Shown one piece after another: positions 8,221 to 17,733 of a stretch of 64,000 bases of DNA (the first letter of the stretch is position 1; every line of letters starts with the position of its first letter). A model generated the notes under the pieces. The model worked only from the letters and a program-made list of their open reading frames with translations. It was not told where the DNA came from and searched no databases. The DNA comes from an uncultured Flavobacteriaceae bacterium (GTDB lineage: Bacteria > Bacteroidota > Bacteroidia > Flavobacteriales > Flavobacteriaceae), in NCBI GenBank assembly GCA_947494205.1, contig CANLUH010000016.1:30188-94187 (forward strand). Reading direction: 5' to 3'. The translations under genes were made by a program, and so were the position numbers.

Positions 8221-9574
8221 TAATTTATTTGATGGCTTTACGCCTGTAAATGCTAAAGCTTGGAAACAAAAAATACAAGCAGATTTAAAAGGGGCTGACT
8301 ATAACGATACTTTAGTTTGGAACACTAACGAAGATATTAATGTTAAACCATTTTATCATAGCAATCATTTTGAAGACAAAACGTTACATCACATTCCTAC
8401 TTCTCAGTGGTTTGTAGGACAATCTATTTTTGTCGCTAATGCTGATGCAGCTAATAAAAAAGCTGTAAATGCTATAGAAAGAGGTGCCGAAAGTATTCTA
8501 TTTACTATTGCAGAACCCTCAATTGCTATTGAAACATTATTACAAAACATAGACCTATCCTCTACTCCTATTTATATAAAAACACAATTTTTAGATGCCG
8601 AGTTCACTAATGCATTGAACAAACTACCTAATGCAGATAAAATAAGTGTACAAACAGATATTATAGGCCACTTAGCAGAAACAGGAAACTGGTTTACAGA
8701 TTTATCTAAAGACCACGAACACTTAAATACTATAGTAAACCAACAAACACAACTTAAAAGCACATTAAGTGTAGATGTTAGCTTGTACCAAAATGCAGGC
8801 GCAACTATTGTACAACAATTAGCTTATGCTTTAGCACACGCTAATGAGTATTTAAATCATTTTAATGATACTCTTAAACAAGACATTACATTTACCGTTT
8901 CGGTAGGAACCAATTACTTTTTCGAAATTGCTAAACTAAGAGCATTGCGCTTATTATGGAGCACATTAGCTTCAGAATATAATATTCCGCAAACCTGTAA
9001 TATTGTAGCATACCCTACTAGACGTAATAAGACGATTTACGATTACAACACTAATATGCTTCGTACATCTACAGAATGTATGAGTGCTATTTTAGGTGGA
9101 GCAAACACGGTTTGCAATTTACCATATGATGCATTGTACCATAAAGACAACGAATTTGGCGAACGTATTTCTAGAAACCAATTACTAATATTAAAGAAAG
9201 AGAGTTATTTTGGTGATGTTACAAATGCTTCAGACGGAAGTTATTATATAGAAAACCTAACCGAACAACTTGCCGAAAAAGCACTAGACATTTTTAAATC
9301 TATTGAAAACGGTGGTGGTTTTTTACAACAGTTAAAAGATGGAACCATTCAGAAAAAAATAAAAATAGCTGCAAACAAAGAACAAGAACAGTTTAATACT
9401 GGTGAATTGGTTTTATTGGGTACTAATAAACACCCAAATGCAAATGACAGAATGAAAGACGATTTAGAATTGTACCCTTTCTTAAAAACAAATGCTCGAA
9501 AAACGTTAATAGAGCCTATTTTACAAAAACGTTTAGCGGAACAAATAGAACAAGATCGATTAAAAACAGAATAA
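8213..9574 (+). CDS. mutA: Methylmalonyl-CoA mutase, small subunit
   Basis: A 453-residue homologue of the TIM-barrel half of the mutase without the C-terminal cobalamin domain, as expected for the non-catalytic small subunit. Recognisable segments are FDGFTPVNAKAWKQKIQADL at the start, FEIAKLRALRLLW (matching [14 protein letters not shown] of the large subunit), and GGANTVCNLPYDALY, where the large subunit has the cofactor-contacting TNALDEA segment. The catalytic partner mutB follows after one gene. Together they interconvert (R)-methylmalonyl-CoA and succinyl-CoA. It overlaps the preceding gene by 8 bases. Confidence 0.93.
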   Translation: MSSNLFDGFTPVNAKAWKQKIQADLKGADYNDTLVWNTNEDINVKPFYHSNHFEDKTLHHIPTSQWFVGQSIFVANADAANKKAVNAIERGAESILFTIAEPSIAIETLLQNIDLSSTPIYIKTQFLDAEFTNALNKLPNADKISVQTDIIGHLAETGNWFTDLSKDHEHLNTIVNQQTQLKSTLSVDVSLYQNAGATIVQQLAYALAHANEYLNHFNDTLKQDITFTVSVGTNYFFEIAKLRALRLLWSTLASEYNIPQTCNIVAYPTRRNKTIYDYNTNMLRTSTECMSAILGGANTVCNLPYDALYHKDNEFGERISRNQLLILKKESYFGDVTNASDGSYYIENLTEQLAEKALDIFKSIENGGGFLQQLKDGTIQKKIKIAANKEQEQFNTGELVLLGTNKHPNANDRMKDDLELYPFLKTNARKTLIEPILQKRLAEQIEQDRLKTE

Positions 9575-9597
9575 CTAATTTTTAAACTTTTAAAATA

Positions 9598-10311
9598 ATG
9601 AAAACAACATTTTTTAAACTTTTTGCAATCACAACACTAATCACTTTTGTAAGCTGTAAAAAAGAAGCTACTATAGACTATAAGTATGCAGAGCAACCTA
9701 AAGTATTAGCTTGCGATTTTCCTAAAGGCGATTTATATAAAGAAGCTGTTTTTTCTTTTGAAGAAGACATTAAAAACTTTTACGATAGCAAAGGAAAATC
9801 TGTTACAAAATCATATCTATCGTTTCTTACAAATGCAATGAACGGGAGAGTGAAAGTAGAAGATGTGGCATCTAAACATAGTTATGATATTGCACAATTA
9901 TTAAAGAACGACGCTACTATCTGGAATATGTCTAATAAAAATGTAACGCTTAACTATACAGCGCCTTTTATGGATTGTATAGCAAACAACATAAAACTGT
10001 CGGGTATTAAAACAACATTTAACGCTCTTTTATCTGCAAACAGTATGCGCCCTAATTTAATTTTAACACCTTTAAGAGGTGTTGGAAGACAAGTAGCAGC
10101 AGATGGTAGTTTAAAAACTTTTGTAGCGTTCGAATATTATTATGCCAAATTAATGAATATAGACCCTGCATTATTAAAAAAGCCAGCTCCAGCTCCAGCA
10201 GAAGCAGCTAACAGCAATGTTAACTTTAATAACGTTCCTAAAAAAGACACCGATATTAAACGTGCAGAGCCAAATACAAAAAGAGACGACCACGCAGGAC
10301 ATAATCACTAA
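9598..10311 (+). CDS. Lipoprotein of unknown function between mutA and mutB
   Basis: A 237-residue protein. FVSC near residue 20 is a lipobox, so it is probably an envelope lipoprotein. The middle part contains DFPKGDLYKEAVFSFEEDI, and the C-terminus is low-complexity, rich in Ala/Pro and then charged, ending in HAGHNH. No enzymatic motif is recognised. It starts 23 bases after mutA and ends 75 bases before mutB, on the same strand, so it is likely co-transcribed. A link to the mutase reaction is unlikely given opposite cellular locations. The His-rich tail could bind metal, but this is a guess. Confidence 0.7.
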   Translation: MKTTFFKLFAITTLITFVSCKKEATIDYKYAEQPKVLACDFPKGDLYKEAVFSFEEDIKNFYDSKGKSVTKSYLSFLTNAMNGRVKVEDVASKHSYDIAQLLKNDATIWNMSNKNVTLNYTAPFMDCIANNIKLSGIKTTFNALLSANSMRPNLILTPLRGVGRQVAADGSLKTFVAFEYYYAKLMNIDPALLKKPAPAPAEAANSNVNFNNVPKKDTDIKRAEPNTKRDDHAGHNH

Positions 10312-10386
10312 TATCCTAATAAAGGATAGTTTTTAAATATTAACTTATTTTAAACACTTTTATATAAGTGAACAAATAACACTGTA

Positions 10387-12510
10387 ATGCAAAGAAAAAA
10401 CATACAACATATAGACTTAAAATCTTCGGAAAACAAAACTCAGTCTTCTACAGCTGAGACCTTTAAAACAGCCGAAGACATTACAGTAAAATCTAAATAC
10501 TCTAAAGACGATATTGCTAATTTAAAGCACTTAGATTTCGTTGCAGGTATTGCTCCAAATTTACGTGGTCCATATAGTACAATGTATGTGCGTAGACCTT
10601 GGACAATACGCCAATACGCAGGATTTAGTACTGCCGAAGACAGTAACGCCTTTTACAGACGTAACCTAGCAGCTGGACAAAAAGGACTTTCTGTAGCTTT
10701 CGATTTAGCAACACACAGAGGTTACGATAGTGATCACGAACGCGTCGTTGGAGATGTTGGAAAAGCTGGTGTAGCCATAGATAGTGTTGAGGATATGAAA
10801 ATACTATTCGACCAGATACCGTTAGATAAAATGTCGGTTTCTATGACTATGAATGGAGCTGTACTTCCTATACTTGCATTCTACATTGTAGCGGCCGAAG
10901 AACAAGGTGTAAAACCAGAATTATTAGCTGGAACTATTCAAAATGATATTTTAAAAGAGTTTATGGTTAGAAACACATACATCTATCCACCAACGCCTTC
11001 CATGAAAATCATTTCTGATATTTTTGAGTACACCAGTAATAACATGCCTAAATTTAATAGCATTAGTATTTCTGGATACCACATGCAAGAAGCAGGCGCT
11101 ACTTGCGATATTGAATTAGCATATACCCTAGCAGATGGTTTAGAATATATTAGAAAAGGACTAGCTGCTGGTATGGATATAGATACCTTTGCACCACGCT
11201 TATCGTTTTTCTGGGCGATTGGAATGAATCATTTTATGGAAATCGCAAAAATGCGAGCAGCCAGAATGTTGTGGGCTAAATTGGTAAAACAATTTAATCC
11301 TAAAAATCCTAAATCGCTAGCCTTAAGAACACACTGCCAAACCAGCGGTTGGAGTTTAACAGAACAAGATCCTTTTAATAATGTTGCTAGAACTACTATT
11401 GAAGCAGCAGCAGCAGCCTTTGGAGGAACACAAAGTTTACATACCAATGCATTAGACGAAGCCATTGCATTACCTACAGACTTCTCTGCAAGAATAGCAC
11501 GTAATACACAAATATTTTTACAAGAAGAAACACATATTACTAAAACCGTAGACCCATGGGCAGGTAGTTACTATGTAGAATCGTTAACAAATGATATTGC
11601 TGAAAAAGCATGGTCTTTAATTGAAGAAGTTGAAGAACTTGGCGGTATGACGAAAGCTATTGAAGCTGGAATACCCAAATTACGTATTGAGGAAGCTGCG
11701 GCAAGAAAACAAGCCAGAATAGATTCTGGACAAGACATTATTGTTGGTGTAAATAAATATGTTTTAGACGAAGAAGACCCCTTACATATTTTAGAAGTAG
11801 ATAACCAAACAGTTAGAAACCAACAAATAGAGCGCTTAAACAGTATTAGAGACAAACGCGACTCTAAAAAAGTACAACTAGCATTAGATAATTTAACGGA
11901 AGCGGCAAAGACTGGTACAAATAATTTATTAGCTTTAGCAGTAATAGCGGCAAGAGAGCGTGCTAGTTTAGGAGAAATTAGTGATGCTTTAGAAGTAGAA
12001 TTCGGGCGTTATAAAGCACAAATTAAATCATTTTCTGGCGTGTATAGTAAAGAAATAAAAGACGATAAAAGCTTTAAAAAAGCACAAGAGTTAGCCAATA
12101 CATTTGCAGAGCAAGACGGGCGAAGACCACGTATTATGATTGCTAAAATGGGGCAAGACGGACACGACCGTGGCGCTAAAGTAGTAGCTACTGGTTATGC
12201 AGATGTTGGTTTCGATGTAGATATTGGGCCATTATTTCAAACCCCTGAGGAAGCAGCCAAACAAGCAGTAGAAAACGATGTACATATTTTGGGAGTTTCC
12301 TCTTTAGCTGCTGGACACAAAACTTTAGTTCCACAAGTAATAGAAGCACTTAAAAACTATGGCAGAGAAGATATTATGGTTATTGTAGGTGGTGTAATAC
12401 CGAAACAAGATTACCAATATTTATTTGATGCTGGTGCTGTAGCCGTTTTTGGACCAGGTACTAAAATTAGTGATGCAGCAATTAAGATATTGGAGGTTTT
12501 GATAGAATAA
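10387..12510 (+). CDS. mutB: Methylmalonyl-CoA mutase, large catalytic subunit
   Basis: A 707-residue adenosylcobalamin enzyme. The N-terminal TIM barrel includes [20 protein letters not shown], the substrate and radical-handling region [20 protein letters not shown], and [17 protein letters not shown]. The C-terminal Rossmann-like domain carries the base-off cobalamin motif DGHDRGAKV (His lower ligand), then GVSSLAAGH and VVGGVIP. The length matches the normal 700-730 residues. It completes the mutAB pair and links propionate or odd-chain and branched amino acid breakdown to succinyl-CoA. A terminator follows. Confidence 0.97.
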   Translation: MQRKNIQHIDLKSSENKTQSSTAETFKTAEDITVKSKYSKDDIANLKHLDFVAGIAPNLRGPYSTMYVRRPWTIRQYAGFSTAEDSNAFYRRNLAAGQKGLSVAFDLATHRGYDSDHERVVGDVGKAGVAIDSVEDMKILFDQIPLDKMSVSMTMNGAVLPILAFYIVAAEEQGVKPELLAGTIQNDILKEFMVRNTYIYPPTPSMKIISDIFEYTSNNMPKFNSISISGYHMQEAGATCDIELAYTLADGLEYIRKGLAAGMDIDTFAPRLSFFWAIGMNHFMEIAKMRAARMLWAKLVKQFNPKNPKSLALRTHCQTSGWSLTEQDPFNNVARTTIEAAAAAFGGTQSLHTNALDEAIALPTDFSARIARNTQIFLQEETHITKTVDPWAGSYYVESLTNDIAEKAWSLIEEVEELGGMTKAIEAGIPKLRIEEAAARKQARIDSGQDIIVGVNKYVLDEEDPLHILEVDNQTVRNQQIERLNSIRDKRDSKKVQLALDNLTEAAKTGTNNLLALAVIAARERASLGEISDALEVEFGRYKAQIKSFSGVYSKEIKDDKSFKKAQELANTFAEQDGRRPRIMIAKMGQDGHDRGAKVVATGYADVGFDVDIGPLFQTPEEAAKQAVENDVHILGVSSLAAGHKTLVPQVIEALKNYGREDIMVIVGGVIPKQDYQYLFDAGAVAVFGPGTKISDAAIKILEVLIE

Positions 12511-12538
12511 TTTTAAATATTTTAAAACTAATATGAAT

Positions 12539-12567
12539 CTGCAATAATTTGCAGGTTTTTTTATTTT
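12539..12567 (+). terminator. Terminator of the mutA-mutB operon
   Basis: CTGCAA and TTGCAG around TAAT, then GTTTTTTTATTTT. It separates the metabolic operon from the accessory NTPase locus. Confidence 0.75.
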
Positions 12568-12590
12568 AAATTGTAAATAAATTTAAAATA

Positions 12591-13268
12591 ATGAGTTTAA
12601 AAACACAACTAGATGAACTAGACGAAATATTATCAGAGTTAGTAAGAAAAATTCAATCAGATAATAGTCGAAATGATACTTTTATCAATTTTCTATGTGA
12701 AGGTATTTTCTCATTAACATTTAGCAAAATTTTTAAAAAAGATTTTATTAATACAAATATAGATAACCCAAACTCTCCAGCAGTAGATTTATGCAGTAAA
12801 GACAAAAAAATCTATATCCAAGTTACTTCTAGTGGAACAACTGCAAAGTTGTATCGTACATTAAGAACTTTTCTAAAAAAAGAAGACTATAAAAACAGTA
12901 GTGAACTATATTTATTCATTCTTGGTAGTACTAAAGATACGTTTAGTCAAGCTCAGGAAACAGTCAATAAAATTTTAAAAGAATCTGATAATAAAAAAAA
13001 TGATTTAGAATTTGATATTAATAAAAATATCTTTGAGATTAAAGATGTTGTAAATAAAGTACAAAACAACTTCGAAAATATCAATAACAGTATCAGAGTT
13101 TTAGACCCAATTGAAATAGAACAAATAATATCAGATTTAAAAAAATCAATCAGGAAAGTAGAATACAAAAAAAAATCTATAGAACTATCAGAAAAACCTT
13201 CTTACTTACAAAACATAAATGATATTGAAAATAACACATTTATTAATAGAATTTTAATAGAATTTTAA
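12591..13268 (+). CDS. SMEK-like domain, 5' piece of the split NTPase gene
   Basis: As read, the 225-residue product ends prematurely at a TAA in the tandem repeat (FINRILIEF-stop). The N-terminus resembles the SMEK domain: a helix with LDELDEILSELVRKIQ, then NTNIDNPNSPAVDL, then KKIYIQVTSSG. The D-xn-QVT core is reminiscent of the central strands of restriction-endonuclease-like folds, but the lysine expected in a PD-(D/E)xK site is not in place, so nuclease activity cannot be claimed. The segment after about residue 100 is helical. If translated alone it would be a free SMEK domain. Confidence 0.6.
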   Translation: MSLKTQLDELDEILSELVRKIQSDNSRNDTFINFLCEGIFSLTFSKIFKKDFINTNIDNPNSPAVDLCSKDKKIYIQVTSSGTTAKLYRTLRTFLKKEDYKNSSELYLFILGSTKDTFSQAQETVNKILKESDNKKNDLEFDINKNIFEIKDVVNKVQNNFENINNSIRVLDPIEIEQIISDLKKSIRKVEYKKKSIELSEKPSYLQNINDIENNTFINRILIEF

Positions 13269-13272
13269 TAGA
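13243..13272 (+). repeat. 11-bp tandem repeat at the frameshift
   Basis: TTAATAGAATT occurs at 13243-13253 and 13254-13264, followed by a partial third copy to 13272. Eleven is not a multiple of three, so gain or loss of units changes frame. Losing one unit restores the full reading frame. Confidence 0.9.
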
Positions 13273-16200
13273 TAGTAAAGGAAAAGAATTTGGTATCACT
13301 GAATTAATTAAAAATGATACTCATAAATATTCATTTGTTATAGGGGATGCTGGGTTAGGCAAAACTTATTCTCTACAAAAACTTGCTAATGATTTATTTA
13401 TTAAATCTACTCAAGACATTGAGAACTATGCAGTTACTTATTTAAATGCTAAAGAGATAAAATTAAATATCGAATTTAAAAAGAATTTTATTGACCTATT
13501 TGATGAAAGATTTAAATCAGTTTTAATTATAGATGGGTTTGATGAAATTTTTCAAAAAGAACAACACTCTTTAATAAATCATCTTAAACTTTATTTATTA
13601 GGTAATAAACGTGTAAGATGTATAATTGGCAGTAGAATACCATTTGAAAATGAAAAGGAAAAGAAAAATGAAAATGAAAATGAAAATGAATTCCAAAACA
13701 ATTACATTCAGTCATTTACAAAAGAAAACATATTAGAATACTTAAATTCTATAAAAATTGACCGTTCGTTTTTTGAAGATCATAATTATTCCAAACTGGA
13801 AAAATATTTTAAAAATCCTTTTTATCTAAAGTCAATTACAAACTATTATAAAGAAACTGCAATACTTCCTTCTAATATTTATTTCATTTTAAATAAAACA
13901 TTAAATAGAGATTTACTAAAAGGTAGTAATGAAAGAATGTTAGCACTTCTTACAAGAGAATATTTCGAAAAATTAGTTTTCATTTATTATTTAGTTGAAA
14001 CCAATACTCTTTCCGATAGTTTCATTGCTAAACTCATTCAATACAATAAGGATGTTTATCGTTTAATAGTAAAACACTCTTTATTTAAGTACAAAGAAGC
14101 TGAAGAGACATGGTCCATTTCTAATATAGATAAAAAAACTGAAGACTATTTGTTCTTTTCGTTTTTAAAAAAACTCCCAGAAGAGTCATTATTTGAAATA
14201 TTAAACGAAGAGGACAAAATGCTCCCACCTAGTTGGTATAATTCATTACTAATGTTAACAGATGACGAAAATATTAATACTAATGTAAAGGAAAAAATAA
14301 AAAATAAATTCCCTTCCATATTCATAAAATCATACGCAACTTATAATGAAAATGAATTCATAAATGAGGCCATTAAAAAGGAAATATTTCAAAAAATATT
14401 TGAAGAATACGAAAATTTAAACATATGGATTGATGAACAAAAATATCCTCTAAGAGATCTCGTTAAATTTGGAGATTCAACTACTAATTTCGATTATTTA
14501 ATTACTAAAATAAAGACCACAGATAATATAAGAACAAAAAATAAGGCAATTAATTTATTATCAATATTTATTCCTTCTAAAGAAAGAAGCATTATTATAC
14601 TTAAAACTTTAGAGAAAGAACTTTCTACTCAACAAGAAGAATATGGAATCGTTTGGGTATCTTATTATTGCTTGTCTAACTATAACGAATACTACACTAA
14701 AGAACAAAGAATAAAATTAATAAATTTATCTACAACTAATATTAAATCTATAAAAAATCATTCATACATAAGAGCAAGCGTCTATTATTACATAAACAAA
14801 TGTGATTTGCATGATAATTATATCGATTATATGTTGGAAGGTTTAACATTGTTAAAGTTATCTCATGATGTTAACGCAAAAGAAAACCAATCTAGATTAT
14901 TAGATGAAAGTATAAACTTAGAGCTATTGTTTTTTAAGATCTCAAATAAAAAAAACCTACTAACCATAATTAAAATATTATTAATAAACTATAAAGACTA
15001 CAACACTTATGACGTTGAAAAAACTGTTAATGAGCTTTTAACAAAAGCTACAAAAATTCTTAATAATGAGAAGAATATAAAACAGTTTAAATCTAGATTA
15101 ATTTCTATTTTTTCTAATTACAATTCTAAGCTTGATAATTGGTTTTATTGGACCGAAATGTTTAGTATTAGCCAATTAGAAGCTTTCATAATTAATACAC
15201 TTAAAGCTGAACAAGAAATATTACATAAACTAATTTACGATAGTAATATTTTTAAAGAAAGATTCTCCATTTCTATTGAAGGTATCGAAAAACTTATTAC
15301 TAAGAACTCTTATAAGGAGATTTTTAATGGTGTAGATAATGAATTAATTGAAATTGAACAAGCAAAGGAAATCTATCACTTTTTAGATAAGCGAAAAACA
15401 GAAATTCTCATTTTATATAAACAAGAATTATTAAAAAGAAACATAGATATTAGTCAAGAAATAAATACTCCTAATACACACGAAATAGAACAATTCAAGA
15501 TAGAACAATTCAATTTACTTTTTAATGTCTCGAAATTTAAACAAGAAGTCTTACATTTTTTTAAAGATAGGAATAATATCAAATTTTCTTGGAAAGAAGT
15601 TCCTGAATGGTATAAAGACAAATTCTACTTTAATGATGATTTAAGACTTAACTTTCTAAGAAATTTAGACTATGGTAATTTACAAACGGTAATAGAGAAA
15701 ACTCAAATAATTAAGCACTTTGAGAAAATTAATCTAAAAAATGTTTTAAATAAATTAATATTTCAACAACTACACAGAAAAAAATATAAATTAAACGATA
15801 CTCAAAAAGAATATTTAATTGAATGGCTAAAAGAAGAAAGTGAAAAAGTAAACTTTAAAAATGCTTTAAAAACAGATGGAACTAGTTTAAAACTAAACTC
15901 TAGGCTATTAGACTTAATTAAATACAAAAACTATTTAGGGATTTCTTTTAGCAAAACAACATCTCTTGATTTACTTTCTTTCGATGATTTGCAGAACATA
16001 AATTTACCTTACGAAGATAGATATGACACTTATTTTATGAAGTTGATTAATGATATCAATAATTTAGAATTAGTAAAAAAAAGAGTATTTAATAATTTAC
16101 AAGAACAAATTTCACATCCTCCAATACTAACAAATCACATCATTTTTTCTGTTGAAAACAATTTAATAGAAAACTACCCACTTATAAAGCAAAACTTAAT

Positions 16201-16870
16201 ATCTATCCTGTCTAGATTACAGGACGTTTATTATAATGGTAATCCTTACTTAGTTTATTTTTTAATGACTAAGGATTTTGATTTTTTTAAGAAATACTTT
16301 CCTAAAGAATTAACTGAGCTTTTTTGGAATTCAATACAACTATTAATTCAGTACGATTCATACAATTCTTTTGTTGAAGAAAGATTAAATGAACAATTTA
16401 ATCTTTCAGAAAATTATAATGATAAAGTAAGAATTAGTAATTTACTCATAGAAAATAATTCTCAAAATGCCTTAACAAAACTCTCTTCAACTATACGAAA
16501 GGCAATGGTTGAATCAATCCCTTTAAATTCCTATGTTAAAGAATCTGCTTTATTAAAATATACACATATAGAAATAAAAGCAGCTATAGACATAATCAAA
16601 CTACGATATGAATTTAATCTTATAGGTATAGACAATCCAACAAGAGCAATAATTTTATACTTTAAAGAACTTATTCTAAATAATAAAGAAACTTTTACTG
16701 AAATAGTTCAAAAACTTGAAGAATTATTAAAAAAAGAAAAAAGTACAATCACTAATATTGAGTTTTTAAAGATAGAAATTGATCAATTAAAAAACTTTTT
16801 TTATAAAAACTATAAATCCAACTACTCTATAAAAGATGCATTAAATTACATTGAAAAAACAGGTTCTTAA
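13250..16870 (+). CDS. NACHT-like NTPase part of the split gene, lacking a start codon
   Basis: The frame is open from just after an in-frame TAG at 13247-13249 to the TAA at 16868-16870, about 1,206 codons. The first in-frame ATG is only at 13937, after the P-loop (near 13343) and the Walker B aspartate (13532). A start at 13937 would therefore yield a protein of 977 residues without the NTPase motifs, which is implausible. No in-frame GTG or TTG with a ribosome site was seen near 13270. The region after 13937 is long, helical and rich in Lys, Asn, Glu and Ile, with no recognised repeat family; it probably corresponds to the sensor half. Confidence 0.6.
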   Translation, partial: NFNRILIDSKGKEFGITELIKNDTHKYSFVIGDAGLGKTYSLQKLANDLFIKSTQDIENYAVTYLNAKEIKLNIEFKKNFIDLFDERFKSVLIIDGFDEIFQKEQHSLINHLKLYLLGNKRVRCIIGSRIPFENEKEKKNENENENEFQNNYIQSFTKENILEYLNSIKIDRSFFEDHNYSKLEKYFKNPFYLKSITNYYKETAILPSNIYFILNKTLNRDLLKGSNERMLALLTREYFEKLVFIYYLVETNTLSDSFIAKLIQYNKDVYRLIVKHSLFKYKEAEETWSISNIDKKTEDYLFFSFLKKLPEESLFEILNEEDKMLPPSWYNSLLMLTDDENINTNVKEKIKNKFPSIFIKSYATYNENEFINEAIKKEIFQKIFEEYENLNIWIDEQKYPLRDLVKFGDSTTNFDYLITKIKTTDNIRTKNKAINLLSIFIPSKERSIIILKTLEKELSTQQEEYGIVWVSYYCLSNYNEYYTKEQRIKLINLSTTNIKSIKNHSYIRASVYYYINKCDLHDNYIDYMLEGLTLLKLSHDVNAKENQSRLLDESINLELLFFKISNKKNLLTIIKILLINYKDYNTYDVEKTVNELLTKATKILNNEKNIKQFKSRLISIFSNYNSKLDNWFYWTEMFSISQLEAFIINTLKAEQEILHKLIYDSNIFKERFSISIEGIEKLITKNSYKEIFNGVDNELIEIEQAKEIYHFLDKRKTEILILYKQELLKRNIDISQEINTPNTHEIEQFKIEQFNLLFNVSKFKQEVLHFFKDRNNIKFSWKEVPEWYKDKFYFNDDLRLNFLRNLDYGNLQTVIEKTQIIKHFEKINLKNVLNKLIFQQLHRKKYKLNDTQKEYLIEWLKEESEKVNFKNALKTDGTSLKLNSRLLDLIKYKNYLGISFSKTTSLDLLSFDDLQNINLPYEDRYDTYFMKLINDINNLELVKKRVFNNLQEQISHPPILTNHIIFSVENNLIENYPLIKQNLISILSRLQDVYYNGNPYLVYFLMTKDFDFFKKYFPKELTELFWNSIQLLIQYDSYNSFVEERLNEQFNLSENYNDKVRISNLLIENNSQNALTKLSSTIRKAMVESIPLNSYVKESALLKYTHIEIKAAIDIIKLRYEFNLIGIDNPTRAIILYFKELILNNKETFTEIVQKLEELLKKEKSTITNIEFLKIEIDQLKNFFYKNYKSNYSIKDALNYIEKTGS
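13645..13690 (+). repeat. GAAAAT hexamer tract in the NTPase gene
   Basis: A degenerate run becomes four clean GAAAAT-type hexamers coding for repeated Glu-Asn dipeptides (ENEKEKKNENENENENEF). Being six bases long, changes in unit number would change protein length but not frame. It falls shortly after the Walker B and sensor motifs, in a probable linker. Confidence 0.75.
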
Positions 16871-16965
16871 TACTATCTTTTACACTTTAACCAACTGTTA
16901 ACAACTTCCATTTTCAAAACCCATAAATAATTGTATTTTTACACATATTAAAACCAAATCATTTA

Positions 16966-17730
16966 ATGGGTAAAATCATTGCAATTGCCAATCAAAAAGG
17001 AGGTGTCGGTAAAACGACTACTTCAGTTAACTTAGCAGCGTCTTTAGGTGTTTTAGAGAAAAAAGTATTATTAATAGATGCCGATCCACAGGCAAATTCA
17101 ACATCTGGTTTAGGTATCGATGTTGAAGCTGTAAAAGTAGGCTCTTATCAACTATTAGAGCATACTGTTTCTGCACAAGAAGCCACTGTTGAGACAAGTA
17201 CACCCAACCTACATATTATACCTGCTCACATAGATCTTGTTGCTATAGAAATAGAATTAGTAGATAAAGACCAACGTGAATATATGCTAAAAAAAGCATT
17301 AGCAGATATTAAAGACGACTACGACTATATACTTATAGATTGTGCGCCTTCATTAGGATTATTAACATTGAATGCTTTAACAGCTTCCGATGCCGTGATT
17401 ATTCCTATTCAATGTGAATATTTTGCATTAGAAGGTCTTGGTAAATTATTAAACACTATAAAAAGTGTTCAAAAAATACACAACCCAGAATTAGATATAG
17501 AGGGCTTATTACTAACCATGTACGATGCCCGTTTACGTTTATCTAATCAAGTAGTAGAAGAAGTACAAAAACACTTTAACGATATGGTATTTAAAACCAT
17601 AATACAACGTAATGTCCGTTTAAGTGAAGCACCAAGTTACGGTGAGAGCATTATTAGCTATGATGCTTCAAGTAAAGGCGCTAGCAATTATTTAAGCTTA
17701 GCAAAAGAAATAATAAATAAAAATTCCTAA
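16966..17730 (+). CDS. parA: Chromosome-partitioning ATPase ParA/Soj
   Basis: A 254-residue deviant Walker ATPase. KGGVGKT with the signature lysine lies at 11-17, DADPQANST at about 40, the Walker B strand DYILIDCAPSLGLLT in the middle, and PIQCEYFALEGL after it. It binds DNA nonspecifically and moves or organises ParB-bound origins. parB starts 3 bases downstream, so they form an operon, here continuing into DUF5683, dapB and lepB. The length and motifs fit the chromosomal Soj type rather than a plasmid ParA, which has an N-terminal extension. Confidence 0.97.
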   Translation: MGKIIAIANQKGGVGKTTTSVNLAASLGVLEKKVLLIDADPQANSTSGLGIDVEAVKVGSYQLLEHTVSAQEATVETSTPNLHIIPAHIDLVAIEIELVDKDQREYMLKKALADIKDDYDYILIDCAPSLGLLTLNALTASDAVIIPIQCEYFALEGLGKLLNTIKSVQKIHNPELDIEGLLLTMYDARLRLSNQVVEEVQKHFNDMVFKTIIQRNVRLSEAPSYGESIISYDASSKGASNYLSLAKEIINKNS

Positions 17731-17733
17731 ACA

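Larger units (their letters stand above)
12591..16870 (+). pseudogene. SMEK-NACHT-type NTPase gene split by a frameshift
   Basis: Two open segments in different frames (12591-13268 and 13250-16870) abut at an 11-bp tandem repeat. Removing one 11-bp unit joins them into one uninterrupted frame of 1,422 residues reading through NRILIDSKGKEFG. In that product an N-terminal SMEK-like domain (1-225) precedes a P-loop GDAGLGKT (248-255), a Walker B/NACHT motif LIIDGFDEI with Asp311, a sensor-like IIGSR, and about 1,000 residues of mostly helical sequence. This is the layout of STAND/NACHT defence NTPases, in which the C-terminus senses and the N-terminus acts. The locus is an isolated insertion between mutB and parA, and its lysine- and asparagine-rich composition is more AT-rich than that of its neighbours. 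It may be a dying gene, a phase-off state or an assembly error. Confidence 0.75.

Noticed and set aside
13243..13272. Programmed ribosomal frameshift
   Set aside because: No slippery heptamer or downstream pseudoknot is evident, and the shift is explained simply by one extra 11-bp unit.
13937..16870. A separate 977-residue gene starting at the ATG at 13937
   Set aside because: The frame is open for 687 bases upstream and that part holds the P-loop and Walker B motif, so the ATG is internal.
16871..16965. Hidden gene or parS site between the NTPase locus and parA
   Set aside because: The 95 bases hold no frame of note and no 16-base parS-like palindrome was seen.
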